NCBI GenBank assembly: GCA_023433925.1
Contig: JAEYTO010000001.1
Location: 46,626-110,625, forward strand
Direction of reading: 5' to 3'
DNA length: 64,000 nucleotides
From: Pseudomonadota bacterium
Lineage (GTDB): Bacteria; Desulfobacterota; Desulfovibrionia; Desulfovibrionales; Desulfovibrionaceae
Of the stretch, positions 41,585-48,636 are shown piece after piece. The notes below the pieces were generated by a model. That model was not told where the DNA came from, made no database searches, and was given only the letters and a program-made list of their open reading frames with translations. The position numbers were made by a program, and so were the translations under genes. Within the stretch, counting starts at the first letter, position 1. Each line of letters opens with the position of its first letter.

Positions 41585-42649
41585 ATGCGCCTGCCGTCTC
41601 GACTTCAGGACCTGCCGCCCAAGGCGGCCCGCCTCTGCCTGGATGTCGAGCGTTTCACGCGCCACGGCCTGGGCTTGAATCTGAAGGGGAAATCCCTGCT
41701 CGTGGCCTTGTCCGGCGGGGCCGATTCCACCGCCCTGCTCTGCTGTCTGCACTACCTCTCTCCACGTCTCGACGCGCGCATTTTGGCGGCGCACGTGGAT
41801 CATGGGCTGCGGCCCGAATCGGGCCGGGATGCCGATCATTGCCGCGACTTGTGCGCTGCTCTGTCAGTGCCCTTGCGCACGGTGCGGCTGGACGTGGCCG
41901 GACTTGCCAGACAGGGCCGCACCGGTATCGAGGAAGCCGGCCGCGAGGCGCGCTATGGATTCTTCCGACAGGTTCTGGCCAAAGAAGGGCTCGACCTGCT
42001 GCTCACGGCGCACCAGCTCAACGACCTGGCCGAGGATGCGCTCATGCGCCTCATCCGGGGCGCGGGCTGGCCCGAGCTGGCCGGCATGCCCGCCCATGAT
42101 CCGGAGCGCCGGCTCCTGCGGCCTTTGCTGCTCACTCCCGGCGCCGAGCTGCGCGAATTCCTGAAGCTGATCGGCGCTCCATGGCGCGAGGACCCCAGCA
42201 ACGTGGATCAGGCTTTCCTGCGCAATCGCGTGCGCCACTCCATTCTGCCTCTGTTCCTGCGGGAGAATCCGGGCTTCTTGGAATCCATCGCCCGGCTGTG
42301 GCGCATAGCCGCGCTTGACCGCGAGTTCTTCGGCGGCTTGAGGGCAGGCCTTGAAATCCACCATGACACCGAGACGAATGAATTCCGTCTGCCGCTGGAC
42401 AGACTGCTGGAGCTCCACCCGGCCGTGAGACTGAGGGTGTACAAGAGCCTGCTCGATGCCCTCGGGCCTGGGCAGGCGCTATGGGAGAATCTTACGCGTC
42501 TGGAGGAGGCCGTGAAATCCAGGAGCACCGGATCGGTGATCGAATTTCCCGGAGACAAGCAGATAGCAGTCGAGCACAAGGATTTGGTCTGCCGTATCGC
42601 GGCCAGGTCCTCGCCCTTGCACCCCCCATCCCGTCGAGACTCGCGTTGA
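41585..42649 (+). CDS. tilS: tRNA(Ile)-lysidine synthase
   Basis: Essential enzyme that converts C34 of tRNA-Ile(CAU) to lysidine using ATP and lysine. The PP-loop SGGADS is at residues 43-48, preceded by KGKSLLVAL and followed by LAAHVDHGLRPESGRD, TAHQLNDLAEDALMRLIRGA, and WREDPSNVDQAFLRNRVRHS, a TilS hallmark. With 354 residues it ends soon after the N-terminal catalytic and linker domains, i.e. the short form. GGAGG lies 7 nt before ATG 41585; the upstream open frame is not used. Confidence 0.94.
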   Translation: MRLPSRLQDLPPKAARLCLDVERFTRHGLGLNLKGKSLLVALSGGADSTALLCCLHYLSPRLDARILAAHVDHGLRPESGRDADHCRDLCAALSVPLRTVRLDVAGLARQGRTGIEEAGREARYGFFRQVLAKEGLDLLLTAHQLNDLAEDALMRLIRGAGWPELAGMPAHDPERRLLRPLLLTPGAELREFLKLIGAPWREDPSNVDQAFLRNRVRHSILPLFLRENPGFLESIARLWRIAALDREFFGGLRAGLEIHHDTETNEFRLPLDRLLELHPAVRLRVYKSLLDALGPGQALWENLTRLEEAVKSRSTGSVIEFPGDKQIAVEHKDLVCRIAARSSPLHPPSRRDSR

Positions 42650-42669
42650 CACGCAGCCTGCTTCGATAA

Positions 42670-42873
42670 GTGAAACGGCCCAACGGTCTCCTGGGGCTCG
42701 GCGTAGCGCCCCAGGAGACCGCGGGCGTGGCCTTCTTCGCGCACATCGGCGGGTTCGTGTTCGGCTTGGCCATGCCCCTGGTGTTCATGATCCTCGTGCC
42801 GCAGCCGCCTCGCTCCAGGCGCAGGCAGCAGATGATCCATGCGCGGGCCGGCAGGCGCGGGCGACGGGGATAG
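42670..42873 (+). pseudogene. C-terminal remnant of a rhomboid intramembrane serine protease
   Basis: The 67-codon frame encodes GVAFFAHIGGFVFGLAMPLV, the last membrane helix of rhomboid proteases with the catalytic histidine in AHIGG, and a basic tail (RSRRRQQMIHARAGRRGR). The Ser-bearing helix (GxSG) and all earlier helices are missing, and an in-frame stop precedes the GTG at 42670. It is therefore most likely the surviving 3' end of a deleted gene. A perfect 13-bp inverted repeat (42684-42721) falls inside it, just before the conserved part. Confidence 0.65.
42684..42721. terminator. Perfect inverted repeat after tilS
   Basis: CGGTCTCCTGGGG pairs perfectly with CCCCAGGAGACCG around a 12-base loop. 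It follows the tilS stop by 34 bp. There is no T run, so it may be a Rho-dependent end, a processing site, or a scar. Confidence 0.5.
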
Positions 42874-42877
42874 GCGA

Positions 42878-43846
42878 TCAGAAGGTCAAGCTCAAGGCGA
42901 GGCCCAGCATGAGCGTCTCGTTCTTGGGCTCCCAGACGTAGTATCGCTGCTCGACCACGGTAGTATCCGGATCATCCGGGCCGTTGATGATGGTCCGCTT
43001 GCTGTCCCCGACCCACCAGTAGCGCGCGAAGGCCTCCAGGGTGAGAAAATGGCTTTGCCCGATGGGCCAGGTCGCGAATGCCGCGCCGCGCACCCCATGC
43101 CCGGAGCCGAAATCCTGGCCGTTTTCGGCATCATCCCAGCTCGCGCTCACGTCGCTCAAGTGCGAGCTGACCCAGCCCTGAAGAAACAGGTCGTATTCGC
43201 CGCGCATGCCCACGACGGCGGACCTGTCGAGCTTCCAAGCGGCCTCCAGGCCCATGGGGGCGAAGAGGTAGCGTATCTCGCGGCGATATCCGCCCGAGAC
43301 CTGAACCCGATCGAACCAGTAGCGGTATCCAAGGCCAAAATATGGCGTCACACGCCAGTCCCGGCCAAGCAGGTCGTAGCCGATGGTGCCCCGCTCCTCG
43401 GTGACCATATCCACCGTGTCCGCCGTGAGCGGCGTGCCGTCCTGGTACTCGCCGTCGTAGGTGAGCACCCCGCCGAACAGCTCGGCCTGGGCGTCGAGGA
43501 CGATGCCGGGGGCGTCAGGCCTGAATCTCGCCCGCACGCCTATCCCAGGCAGAAATCCGTATTCCCGCATGAGCCCCGGTTCCTCATAATCGAACCAGGC
43601 CACGGCTAGGTTGGCCTCAATGCCTTTGGGGCGGAGCGGATCAGCGGATCCGGCAAAGGAAGGATGCGCGCCAAGGAACGCAAGCAGCAGAATGGCCACC
43701 GGCACGAGGACGCGGGGATGAGTCTCGGATGCAAGCCCGCGGAACGTTTCTCCCTGAGCATCACGGCAAGTCAAGGCCGGCCTGTCCGCGCGCCTGTCCA
43801 GGCGGGCGCTTGGACAGGCCGGTTCTTCCAGCACGCTCACCGCCAT
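42878..43846 (-). CDS. Outer-membrane beta-barrel protein, paralogue 1
   Basis: Predicted outer-membrane barrel, closely related to the upstream neighbour 43903-44754. Shared landmarks are AWFDYEEP...YGFLPGIGVRARF, PYFGLGYRYWFDRVQ, FAPMGLEAAWKLDR, QDFGSGHGVR and a C-terminal LSLTF ending in the Phe expected for BAM substrates. Alternating hydrophobic strands run through the whole chain. The signal-peptide-like VPVAILLLAFLGAHPSFA lies about 48 residues inside the ATG at 43846, so the true start may be the GTG at 43705 (about 275 residues); ATG 43897 is a longer alternative. No domain family recognised; function unknown. Confidence 0.7.
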   Translation of the reverse strand: MAVSVLEEPACPSARLDRRADRPALTCRDAQGETFRGLASETHPRVLVPVAILLLAFLGAHPSFAGSADPLRPKGIEANLAVAWFDYEEPGLMREYGFLPGIGVRARFRPDAPGIVLDAQAELFGGVLTYDGEYQDGTPLTADTVDMVTEERGTIGYDLLGRDWRVTPYFGLGYRYWFDRVQVSGGYRREIRYLFAPMGLEAAWKLDRSAVVGMRGEYDLFLQGWVSSHLSDVSASWDDAENGQDFGSGHGVRGAAFATWPIGQSHFLTLEAFARYWWVGDSKRTIINGPDDPDTTVVEQRYYVWEPKNETLMLGLALSLTF

Positions 43847-43902
43847 AAGATGACGAATCCCCTTTCTTACGAGTACCGGGCAAGGGCTCGGCTCCACCGG
43901 CT

Positions 43903-44754
43903 CTAGAAGCCGATGCTCACCCGCAGACCATACATGGCCGTGCTGTTGTGGGGCACCGAATATTCGTATTCGGTCTCTGCCGCCGCGGTTCCGGGATCAT
44001 CCCCTCGAAGGGTGGTCGAGTTGCTTTTCATGCTTACCCAGTAGCGGAAAAAGGCCTCCCATGTCAGCTTTTTCCCATTCGAAAGCTGCGTGGTGTAGAA
44101 GGCGGAGTTGTTCAATCCGAATCCGCTTCCAAAGTCCTTGGTGTTATGCGCGTCCTGGTAATCGGAGTCCACTTCCTCAAGATAGGTCGAAATCCACCCC
44201 ATCAAAATGGGGGCGAACTCGCTTCGTATGCCGAACTCGTCCTTATGGCCGGCATCGAAGCCTATCTCCATGCCCATGGGGAAATAGAGGAACCTGGACC
44301 AGCGGGGATACCCCTCTGAGTCCTGCACGTCGTCAAACCAATAGCGCGCCCCTAATCCGAAATACGGCATGAGGCGGCTGCGGCCGATTAGGAAATCGAC
44401 CCCCATGAGGGCCCGGACGTTGCCGAGCAGATCGGCTGAACCCGTATGCAGCGGCTGGCCGTCCAAGCTCTTTCCGTCATATGTCAACAAGCCGCCCAGC
44501 AGGTCTCCTTCAAACATCAGCGCAGGGTATGCATTCCACAGATGCTTGGCCGGCACCGAGAGCTTGGCTTTCAGGTCCACTCCCTCCAGAAAGCCGTACT
44601 GGGTAATATCGGACTCGTTGTAGCCGAACCAGGCCAGAGCCAGACCGACATCGACGCGGGAGTACTGCACCGCCTTGCCCTCGCGGGCATCCGCAGGAAC
44701 TTCGAAGGAGGCGAGTAGCAGGCAGGCAAGCGCCAGACAAAGCGTTCGCGGCAT
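43903..44754 (-). CDS. Outer-membrane beta-barrel protein, paralogue 2
   Basis: 283 residues with a clear signal peptide (LCLALACLLLASFEVPADA) and barrel-like alternation ending RVSIGF. Matches the downstream paralogue strand by strand: ALAWFGYNESDITQYGFLEG, GLLTYDGKSLDGQPL, PYFGLGARYWFDDVQ, FPMGMEIGFDAG and KDFGSGFGLNN. Overall identity appears moderate, so the duplication is old. AGAGGAAGG precedes the ATG. The two genes run in tandem on the minus strand and probably share a promoter near 44800. Not recognised as a named porin or OmpA family. Confidence 0.78.
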   Translation of the reverse strand: MPRTLCLALACLLLASFEVPADAREGKAVQYSRVDVGLALAWFGYNESDITQYGFLEGVDLKAKLSVPAKHLWNAYPALMFEGDLLGGLLTYDGKSLDGQPLHTGSADLLGNVRALMGVDFLIGRSRLMPYFGLGARYWFDDVQDSEGYPRWSRFLYFPMGMEIGFDAGHKDEFGIRSEFAPILMGWISTYLEEVDSDYQDAHNTKDFGSGFGLNNSAFYTTQLSNGKKLTWEAFFRYWVSMKSNSTTLRGDDPGTAAAETEYEYSVPHNSTAMYGLRVSIGF

Positions 44755-44843
44755 GGCCTTCCTCTGAAGGACTTTGACGAAACAAGACAAAGCCCTGATG
44801 GTTTGGCCCAGTGGGAGTCCTCCTCCAGGCGAATGGAGCAACT

Positions 44844-45104
44844 ATGGAGAGACTGAATCAGTTTCCTTGTCAATACTGCCGCGGCCTGGAGCCTGTCAAT
44901 GCATCGCGCTGCACATGCGGCTTGGCGGAACAGAAGCATGCTCACGCCCGATCATCAGCTTGCCTGAGCGATCTCACGATGCAGCTCGAATTGCATGGTT
45001 GCCGCGAAGGCTTTCCCGCGCTCTCATCCTCTTTCTCCTTGCAGGTGGGCGGCGCAACGCGTAGGCACGCTTCATCGGCAAAATTGGCGCACCCCGTCCC
45101 ATGA
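44844..45104 (+). CDS. Possible small zinc-ribbon-like protein
   Basis: The 86-codon frame begins MERLNQFPCQYCRGLEPVNA followed by SRCTCGLAEQKHAHA. This gives CxxC then CxC in the first 30 residues plus histidines, a plausible metal site. GGAG lies 5 nt before the ATG. The C-terminal half is low in information and could be non-coding. It is divergent from the barrel pair. Not recognised. Confidence 0.35.
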   Translation: MERLNQFPCQYCRGLEPVNASRCTCGLAEQKHAHARSSACLSDLTMQLELHGCREGFPALSSSFSLQVGGATRRHASSAKLAHPVP

Positions 45105-45389
45105 TCAGGGAATTCACCCATGCAGCCAGGAGATGCTCAATTTTGATGATTTAAACGGGTTGCCAGATTGATCGGAAACGCTGCACGGGACCTGACTTCA
45201 ATTGGCCCGCGCCAGGCTCATAGACGGGCACGGCGGAGGGGAAACCAGGGCAAGCCTGACTTTGTGACTCGCCACCTGACTCGCGGGCCGGCGCAAAAGG
45301 CTCCAGGAATCATTCCGCCATGCCCGAAAGTCTGCCGCGCCTCTCCATGTGCGCCCGTCGGACAGAGAAGATGTCGTACTTCCCATGCA
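45105..45389. other. Intergenic region before adk
   Basis: Together with the following promoter, about 345 bp precede adk. No gene recognised; short open frames lack ribosome-binding sites. Confidence 0.5.
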
Positions 45390-45418
45390 TTGACACTGCT
45401 TGCATGAGAGGATAAAAG
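45390..45418 (+). promoter_or_regulatory. Sigma-70-type promoter for adk
   Basis: Consensus TTGACA (45390-45395), 17-nt spacer, then TAAAAG (45413-45418). Start of transcription would be near 45425, leaving a ~25-nt leader with the GGAGG of adk. Confidence 0.7.
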
Positions 45419-45450
45419 CTTGTGAAATTTGAAACAATAGGAGGCCGTTC

Positions 45451-46122
45451 GTGAATATTTTGACCTTCGGACCTAATGGAAGTGGCAAGGGCACCCAGGG
45501 CTCTCTTGTGAAGCAGAAGTATGACCTCGACCACATCGAGTCCGGCGCCATCTTCCGCAAGCACATCGGCGGCGGGACCGAGCTCGGCAAGAAGGCCAAG
45601 GCCTACATCGACCGCGGCGAGCTGGTTCCCGACGACATCACCATCCCCATGGTTCTGGATGTGCTCAAGAACTCCAGCAAGAACGGCTGGCTGCTGGACG
45701 GCTTCCCCCGCTCCATCGTGCAGGCCCAGAAGCTGTGGGACGCCCTCCAGAAAGATGGCGTGAAGCTCGACTACGTCATCGAGATCCTTCTGCCGCGCGA
45801 GGTGGCCAAGAACCGCATCATGGGCCGCCGCCTGTGCGACAAGGACCCCAACCACCCGAACAACATCTTCATCGACGCCATCAAGCCCAACGGCGACAAA
45901 TGCCGTGTCTGCGGCGGCAACCTCAAGGCCCGCTCCGACGATCAGGACGAGGTCGCCATCAACAAGCGCCACGACATCTACTACGATACCAACACCGGCA
46001 CCCTCGCCGCCGCCTACTTCTTCAAGGACAAGTGCAAGCAGGGCGGCTGCAAGTACATCGAGCTCAATGGCGAAGGCAGCATCGACTCCATCAAGCAGAC
46101 GCTGCTCTCGCAACTGGCCTAA
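45451..46122 (+). CDS. adk: Adenylate kinase with metal-binding LID domain
   Basis: Interconverts ATP + AMP and 2 ADP. It has 223 residues with a GTG start after AGGAGG. The P-loop is GPNGSGKGT (7-15), the AMP-binding region has ESGAIFRKHI and GWLLDGFPRS. The LID carries C-x5-H-x15-C-x2-C (RRLCDKDPNHPNN ... DKCRVCGG), precisely the Zn/Co/Fe site described for the Desulfovibrio gigas enzyme rather than the four-Cys zinc finger of Gram-positives or the metal-free E. coli LID. It has its own promoter and terminator. Confidence 0.97.
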   Translation: MNILTFGPNGSGKGTQGSLVKQKYDLDHIESGAIFRKHIGGGTELGKKAKAYIDRGELVPDDITIPMVLDVLKNSSKNGWLLDGFPRSIVQAQKLWDALQKDGVKLDYVIEILLPREVAKNRIMGRRLCDKDPNHPNNIFIDAIKPNGDKCRVCGGNLKARSDDQDEVAINKRHDIYYDTNTGTLAAAYFFKDKCKQGGCKYIELNGEGSIDSIKQTLLSQLA

Positions 46123-46142
46123 AGCACATCATCCTCACACGC

Positions 46143-46184
46143 GCGGAGAGGGAAGGCCGGTAAGGCCTTCCCTCTCCGCTTTTT
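46143..46184 (+). terminator. Rho-independent terminator of adk
   Basis: A 16-bp perfect stem (GCGGAGAGGGAAGGCC with its complement) around GGTAA, followed by TTTTT. Confidence 0.95.
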
Positions 46185-46375
46185 CTGGCGCTTCCCTTTT
46201 TCTTCCCGCGACGATATTGTCCGGCCTCGCTTCGCTCATGCAGGAAAGAGCCCGGACGCATCCCCCTGGTCCATCCGGCCCGCTGTCCGTGGATCTCGGG
46301 GACCATCCGCCTCTTCCACCATCTTATCGTGCGGGACATGGCCCCGGCCGGGTCACGCTGAACATGGAGACACAC

Positions 46376-47194
46376 ATGCCAAGCATTCATATCGACTATG
46401 CCCGGTGCGATGGCGACGGCATTTGCGCCGACGTCTGCCCCAGCAGGCTTTACGTCATGCGCGGAAACCGGCCCGAGACCATCAAGGGCGCCGCCGAGAG
46501 GTGTATCGCCTGTGGTCACTGCGTGGCCGCATGCCCCAAGGCCGCCATCTCCCTGGAGGGCATGAGTCCCGACGAGTGCATTCCCGTGGAGCCTGGCCTG
46601 CGCATCAGCTCCGACGCGGCCGAGCACTTTCTCATGCGCCGACGCTCGGTCCGGGCCTACAAGGATAAGGCCGTGCCGCACGATGTGCTGGAAGAGATTC
46701 TGGACATGGCGCGCTGGGCCCCCTCGGCCACCAACAGGCAGCCGGTCCAGTGGATCGTGTTCGAGAAGCCGGAAGGGGTGAGGCAGGTCGCCGCAATCGT
46801 GGCCGGCTGGATGCAGGAGATGATGGCCCAGGACATGGAGGCGGCCAGGAGCTACCGCCTGCCCGGAATAGTGGCCATGTTCCAGCAGGGCCAGGACCTG
46901 ATCTGCCGCGGGGCGCCCCATTTGCTCCTGGCCCATGCGCCGGCCGGTGTGCCCTTCATGGCCCAGGACTGCACTGCGGCCATCACCTATGTCGAGCTGG
47001 CTGCCCTGTCGCGCGATCTGGGGACCTGCTGGGCCGGTTTCGTCACCTGGGCGGCCAATGCATCGACCGCCTTGCGCGACTCCCTGGAGCTGCCCAAGGG
47101 TAATCAGGTTTATGGCGGGCTCATGCTCGGCCATCCCAAGTACCGCTACCGCCGGATACCCGAGCGATTCGAACAGGTCGTGCGCTGGCGCTAG
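46376..47194 (+). CDS. Nitroreductase family protein with N-terminal 2[4Fe-4S] ferredoxin domain
   Basis: 272 residues. Residues 1-60 are a ferredoxin-like domain with two cysteine sets (CDGDGICADVCPSRL and CIACGHCVAACPKAAI). The rest is an FMN-binding nitroreductase fold (RRRSVRAYKDKAVPHDVLEE, ARWAPSATNRQPVQWIVFEK, LAHAPAGVPFMAQDCTAAIT, GNQVYGGLMLGHPKYRYRRI). Such fusions are common in anaerobes and pass ferredoxin-level electrons to flavin; the substrate is unknown. ATG 46376 has GGAG at 7 nt. The stop codon TAG overlaps the left edge of repeat copy C. Confidence 0.92.
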   Translation: MPSIHIDYARCDGDGICADVCPSRLYVMRGNRPETIKGAAERCIACGHCVAACPKAAISLEGMSPDECIPVEPGLRISSDAAEHFLMRRRSVRAYKDKAVPHDVLEEILDMARWAPSATNRQPVQWIVFEKPEGVRQVAAIVAGWMQEMMAQDMEAARSYRLPGIVAMFQQGQDLICRGAPHLLLAHAPAGVPFMAQDCTAAITYVELAALSRDLGTCWAGFVTWAANASTALRDSLELPKGNQVYGGLMLGHPKYRYRRIPERFEQVVRWR

Positions 47195-47313
47195 GCATTT
47201 GCTTTTGAAAATGCTCCGCAAGCCATGCGTCGGCATGGCTTGCCGCCGCGCAGGCGGCGCAATTCACTTGCGCCGTCAACGCCGAAGCGAGCGTCTCAAA
47301 GTCAATCTCCCCC
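47193..47313 (-). repeat. Dispersed palindromic element, copy C
   Basis: Inverted relative to copies A and B, about 121 bp with small deletions. It keeps TTGCTTTTGAAAATGCTC, the perfect AAGCCATGC-GTCG-GCATGGCTT hairpin and the GGCGCAA-TTCAC-TTGCGCC hairpin. The right end (GTCAATCTCCCCC) is degenerate. T-A immediately flanks the left end, and these bases plus G form the nitroreductase stop. It sits between two convergent genes. Confidence 0.88.
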
Positions 47314-47429
47314 CGGGGCGCCGTGACGGCGATGAGAAGGCCGAGCCTTCGGTTGCGCCAGCCCGGCGGACAGGCCGCATGCCGAAGCGTCCGGGACCGG
47401 TCCCGGAACGACCAGGCGTGGAGACCGCC

Positions 47430-47792
47430 TTATTCAAACCGCTCGGCTGTGATAAGTTCCTTGAACTCGGGGATGAGGAAGCCCGAGTCGAGATACTCGT
47501 ACATGCGGTCGAACATCTTGCGGTTGAAATAGCGCCTGCCGGAGCCGTCATAGGAGAAGAAAGTGAACGAGGCGACCGTGGGCTGATGGAAGACGAAGGT
47601 TGCAAACTTGGGGGTGCCATTGACCTCCTTGATCATCACTTCAAAATCAATCACCTTTCCCCTCAGCCGTTTGCGCAGGCTGAATATGATGCGCCTCTCG
47701 TCCTTGGCCTGGCGCATGGCCCAGGCCATGCCCCACCTCTCGAAGTCCTTGACCGCCGCGATGAGCCCGCTTTTCTCGCTTGTCTTCTCCAT
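47430..47792 (-). CDS. Hypothetical 120-residue protein
   Basis: Small basic soluble protein. It begins MEKTSEKSGLIAAVKDFERW and continues with MAWAMRQAKDERRIIFSLRK, VIDFEVMIKEVNGTPKFATF and a C-terminal half rich in aromatics (VASFTFFSYDGSGRRYFNRK). No signal peptide or membrane span. GGGGG stands 5 nt before the ATG. Codon use fits the region. No family recognised. Confidence 0.65.
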   Translation of the reverse strand: MEKTSEKSGLIAAVKDFERWGMAWAMRQAKDERRIIFSLRKRLRGKVIDFEVMIKEVNGTPKFATFVFHQPTVASFTFFSYDGSGRRYFNRKMFDRMYEYLDSGFLIPEFKELITAERFE

Positions 47793-48157
47793 GCATGCCC
47801 CCTTCGTTCGCCAGCATCCCGTGCAAGATATCGATCCTCTTTGCACATAAGGCCGCTTCGCGCAAACTTTGTTTGCCGAGAAAAGCCGCGTTGAACGGCT
47901 CCAATACCAGGCGGCGCAACCGCAGGCCCGGCAACGAGAGCCATATCCGAAATGGTGCTGCCGGACCAGCCGCAAGGCCATGCATGGACGACGCTTTCCC
48001 GCCGCGACGGAAAGGCCGCTGGCCAGGGCCGCGACATCTTTTGACGAAGAGGCCCGGCTCGGCCGGGCAAGAGGTCATTGAGCAGCAATGGCGGAGGGAA
48101 TAGCGCCCTTCCGCCAAGGATATGAAGACATGCCCCAGAGGCATCCCATTACATGCG
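47793..48157. other. Intergenic region with nothing recognised
   Basis: About 365 bp between the hypothetical gene and the rpsT terminator. It must hold the hypothetical gene's promoter. No RNA gene, repeat or convincing ORF was seen. Confidence 0.5.
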
Positions 48158-48190
48158 TAAAAAGCCCGCAGCGTGTGACGCAGCGGGCTT
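48158..48190 (-). terminator. Rho-independent terminator of rpsT
   Basis: On the minus strand AAGCCCGC and GCGGGCTT form the stem, extended by further pairing of CGC bases, and TTTTT follows. Confidence 0.9.
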
Positions 48191-48226
48191 CCGGCAATCG
48201 AATGACTGGAGCCTGGGCGGTCTGGC

Positions 48227-48496
48227 CTAGGCGGAGCGGAGCTTATTCACGGCCTGGGACAGGCGGGAAACTTTCCGACCGGCGTTGCGCCAGTGGATGA
48301 CCTTCTTCTGGGACGCCTTGTCCAGAACGGAAGTCGCCTGAGTCAGGGCCTCGGAAGCCTTGACCGCGTTGCCCTCGGAAACGGCCGCGCGCACGGCCTT
48401 GACGGCGTTCTTGACGCGGGTCTTCATGGCCTTGTTCCGGGCATGGGCCTTCAGGCTCTGACGATGCCTCTTCTCGGCGGACTTATGATTTGCCAC
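48227..48496 (-). CDS. rpsT: 30S ribosomal protein S20
   Basis: 89-residue basic helical protein binding 16S rRNA. It starts MANHKSAEKRHRQSLKAHAR and contains KTRVKNAVKAVRAAV and NAGRKVSRLSQAVNKL, standard for S20. GAGGAGG lies upstream of the ATG. It has its own promoter (48579-48607) and terminator, so it is transcribed independently of the glyQS operon that ends just upstream. Confidence 0.97.
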   Translation of the reverse strand: MANHKSAEKRHRQSLKAHARNKAMKTRVKNAVKAVRAAVSEGNAVKASEALTQATSVLDKASQKKVIHWRNAGRKVSRLSQAVNKLRSA

Positions 48497-48578
48497 GTGG
48501 TTCCTCCTCGGAGTTGATTCCGCTCAGTTCAAATATTGCCACCGCGCCGAACTGGCTACGGTAAATGGCGAAAAAGGG

Positions 48579-48607
48579 CTGATACACACCTCTGGACAGA
48601 CTGTCAA
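48579..48607 (-). promoter_or_regulatory. Sigma-70-type promoter for rpsT
   Basis: Consensus TTGACA (48607-48602), 17-nt spacer, TATCAG (48584-48579). The leader would be about 75 nt, giving room for S20 translational feedback. Confidence 0.75.
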
Positions 48608-48636
48608 GTATCTCTGAAGCCAGAATCAAGGATTCC

